DNA of 64,000 nt from Streptomyces cyaneus (GTDB taxonomy: Bacteria > Actinomycetota > Actinomycetes > Streptomycetales > Streptomycetaceae): assembly GCF_004028635.1 (NCBI RefSeq), contig NZ_ML138678.1:1116001-1180000 (forward strand), read 5' to 3'. Both the position numbers and the translations under genes were made by a program. Shown here one piece after another: positions 62,690-64,000 of this stretch (positions are counted from its first letter, which is position 1; every line of letters starts with the position of its first letter). The notes beneath the pieces are model-generated. The model searched no databases, had not been told where the DNA came from, and saw only the letters and a list, made by a program, of their open reading frames with translations.

Positions 62690-63825
62690 AAGCCCTGCAC
62701 GTCATCACCGGCCTCGGCGTGGGCGGGGCGGAACAGCAACTGCGGCTGTTGCTGCGTCACCTCCCCGCGCAGTGCGACGTGGTGGCGCTGACCAACCCCG
62801 GCGCCGTCGCCGCGGGCCTGACCGCCGACGGTGTCCAGGTCACCCACCTCGGGATGGACGGCAACCGCGACCTGCGCGCGCTGCCACGTCTGTCCCGGCT
62901 GATCCGCGACGGCGGCTACGACCTCGTCCACACCCATCTGTACCGGGCCTGCTTCTACGGCCGTATCGCGGCGCGGCTCGCGGGAGTTCGGACCGTCGTG
63001 GCCACCGAGCACTCGATCGGCACCACCCGGCTGGAGGGCCGGCCGCTGAGCCGGGGCGTGCGTGCGCTGTACCTGGCCGGCGAGCGCCTCGGCCACACCA
63101 CGGTCGCCGTCTCGCCGACGGTGGCCGAACGGCTGCGGCACTGGGGCGTGCCCGGGCCGCGCATCCGGGTCATCCCGAACGGCATCGAAGCGCCCCGGTT
63201 CCAGTACGACGAGGTGCGCCGCAAGGAGGCACGGGCGTTCCACGGGCTGCCCGACAACGCGTACGTCGTCGGAGGCGTGGGGCGCCTCGCCCCGGGCAAG
63301 CGCTTCGTCCTGCTCCTGCAGGCACTGGCCCTGCTGCCCGGCAACGTATGGCTGCTGCTGGTCGGCGGCGGGCCCGAGGCGGAGGTGCTGCGGCGCACCG
63401 CCCGGGATCTGGGCGTCGCGAACCGGGTGGTGCTGACGGGCGAGCGGCCGTATCTGCCCGACCCGGGCGATGCCGCACCCGACCTGGTCGCCCTGCTGTC
63501 CGCGATGGACGTGCTCGCCTCGCCGTCGCCGGAGGAGTCCTTCGGCCTGGCCGTGGTGGAGGCGCTGGCGGCCGGGCTGCCCGTGCTGTACGCGAGCTGC
63601 CCCGCCGTGGAGGACCTGCCGCCCGACGCGGTACCCGGCGCCCGGCAGGTCCGGGGCGGCGCCGGGGCGTTCGCGCGGGAAGTGCTGCGGCTGCGGGCGG
63701 CGGGACCGGGCGAGCGGACCGTCCCGGACGTCGTACACCGCTACGACATCGCGTGCACCGCCCGGCAGCTGATGGATCTGTACACGGCCGTTGTGTCCGG
63801 CTCGACTTCGGAAGTGAGTTCGTGA
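62686..63825 (+). CDS. glycosyltransferase family 4 protein
   Basis: A 379-residue GT-B enzyme. ALHVITGLGVGGAEQQLRLLLRHLP (GGAE motif), LVHTHLYRACFYGRIAARLAG, RVIPNGIEAPRF, GVGRLAPGKRFVLLLQAL, VGGGPEAEVLRR and SPEESFGLAVVEALAAGLPVL (EX7E) are all present. It adds a further sugar to the repeat unit. ATGA overlap with the deacetylase gene. Confidence 0.9.
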   Translation: MKALHVITGLGVGGAEQQLRLLLRHLPAQCDVVALTNPGAVAAGLTADGVQVTHLGMDGNRDLRALPRLSRLIRDGGYDLVHTHLYRACFYGRIAARLAGVRTVVATEHSIGTTRLEGRPLSRGVRALYLAGERLGHTTVAVSPTVAERLRHWGVPGPRIRVIPNGIEAPRFQYDEVRRKEARAFHGLPDNAYVVGGVGRLAPGKRFVLLLQALALLPGNVWLLLVGGGPEAEVLRRTARDLGVANRVVLTGERPYLPDPGDAAPDLVALLSAMDVLASPSPEESFGLAVVEALAAGLPVLYASCPAVEDLPPDAVPGARQVRGGAGAFAREVLRLRAAGPGERTVPDVVHRYDIACTARQLMDLYTAVVSGSTSEVSS

Positions 63826-64000
63826 TGACCGACACCCCCGATCGGCGTACCCCGCTGCCCGACCGTGCGGGCGCCCGTGTGAAGCGGCTGCCCGCGTGGT
63901 GGCTGCTGCCCGCCGGCGCGCTGCTCGGTGCGGTGGCCGGCGGCGCGTACGGCCTGCTGCGGCCACCGCAGTACACGGCGACCAGTTCCGTCGTCGCTGT
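63825..64000 (+). CDS. Wzz-like chain-length / polysaccharide export protein, N-terminus only
   Basis: The first 58 residues are in the window. Start overlaps the previous stop (TGATG). After a charged leader, LPAWWLLPAGALLGAVAGGAYG is the first membrane helix, followed by LLRPPQYTATSSVV, the conserved opening of Wzz/LPS chain-length domain proteins. It would set polymer length and continue the operon beyond the window. Confidence 0.8.
   Translation, partial: MTDTPDRRTPLPDRAGARVKRLPAWWLLPAGALLGAVAGGAYGLLRPPQYTATSSVVA

Overview
The window is a piece of a Streptomyces chromosome. It is very GC-rich, most starts are ATG, GTG or TTG preceded by GGAGG-like sites, and it carries genes typical of the genus: tyrosinase melC1/melC2, an SsbB-like protein, an LAXTG (sortase E type) surface protein, sugar ABC operons without their own ATPase, and rare TTA (bldA-dependent) codons in four genes. 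The gene order (malQ, sugar ABC operon with ROK regulator, PknG locus, globin, EttA, ssb, paired GTPases, tRNA-Arg, melC, small secreted proteins, polysaccharide genes) resembles, from memory, a core-chromosome region of S. coelicolor and relatives.

Layout. 0-6.9 kb: 5'-truncated-by-window malQ with a small repeat protein coupled upstream, a PadR-ABC exporter operon, an HNH nuclease, an MscS channel. 6.9-16.2 kb: a divergent LysR/MFS pair with a double palindrome, then a ROK-controlled sugar operon (binding protein, two permeases, GH4 glycosidase, BadF-type sugar kinase). 16.3-27.5 kb: a signalling operon homologous to the mycobacterial GlnX-GlnH-PknG amino-acid-sensing module, extended by a coiled-coil protein, a PP2C phosphatase, a vWA protein and an FHA protein; it closes on a perfect 23-bp hairpin. 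27.6-31 kb: methyltransferase, truncated haemoglobin and the wreck of a FadR / four-carbon-acid-sugar-kinase / GntP operon. 31-41 kb: EttA-thioesterase group, an S1 protein, a Tn3 transposase scrap that has become the tail of a dinB gene, a divergent MFS/regulator pair, glyoxalase and phosphotransferase-like genes, and a thioester-containing LAXTG surface protein. 41-49.9 kb: ssb, two large dynamin-like GTPases, tRNA-Arg(TCT), oxidoreductases, a DUF2087 protein.

50-56 kb is the most distinctive part: the tyrosinase operon, a VKOR protein and a GH16-like protein, followed by five small secreted proteins, three of them recent tandem copies and a fourth sharing a short motif with them. 56-64 kb is a tightly coupled exopolysaccharide operon (two glycosyltransferases, polyprenyl sugar-phosphate transferase, Wzy-like polymerase/ligase, MurJ/Wzx-like flippase, NodB deacetylase, and the start of a Wzz-like protein cut by the window end). 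The adjacency suggests, but does not prove, that 50-64 kb is devoted to the outer surface and extracellular matrix.
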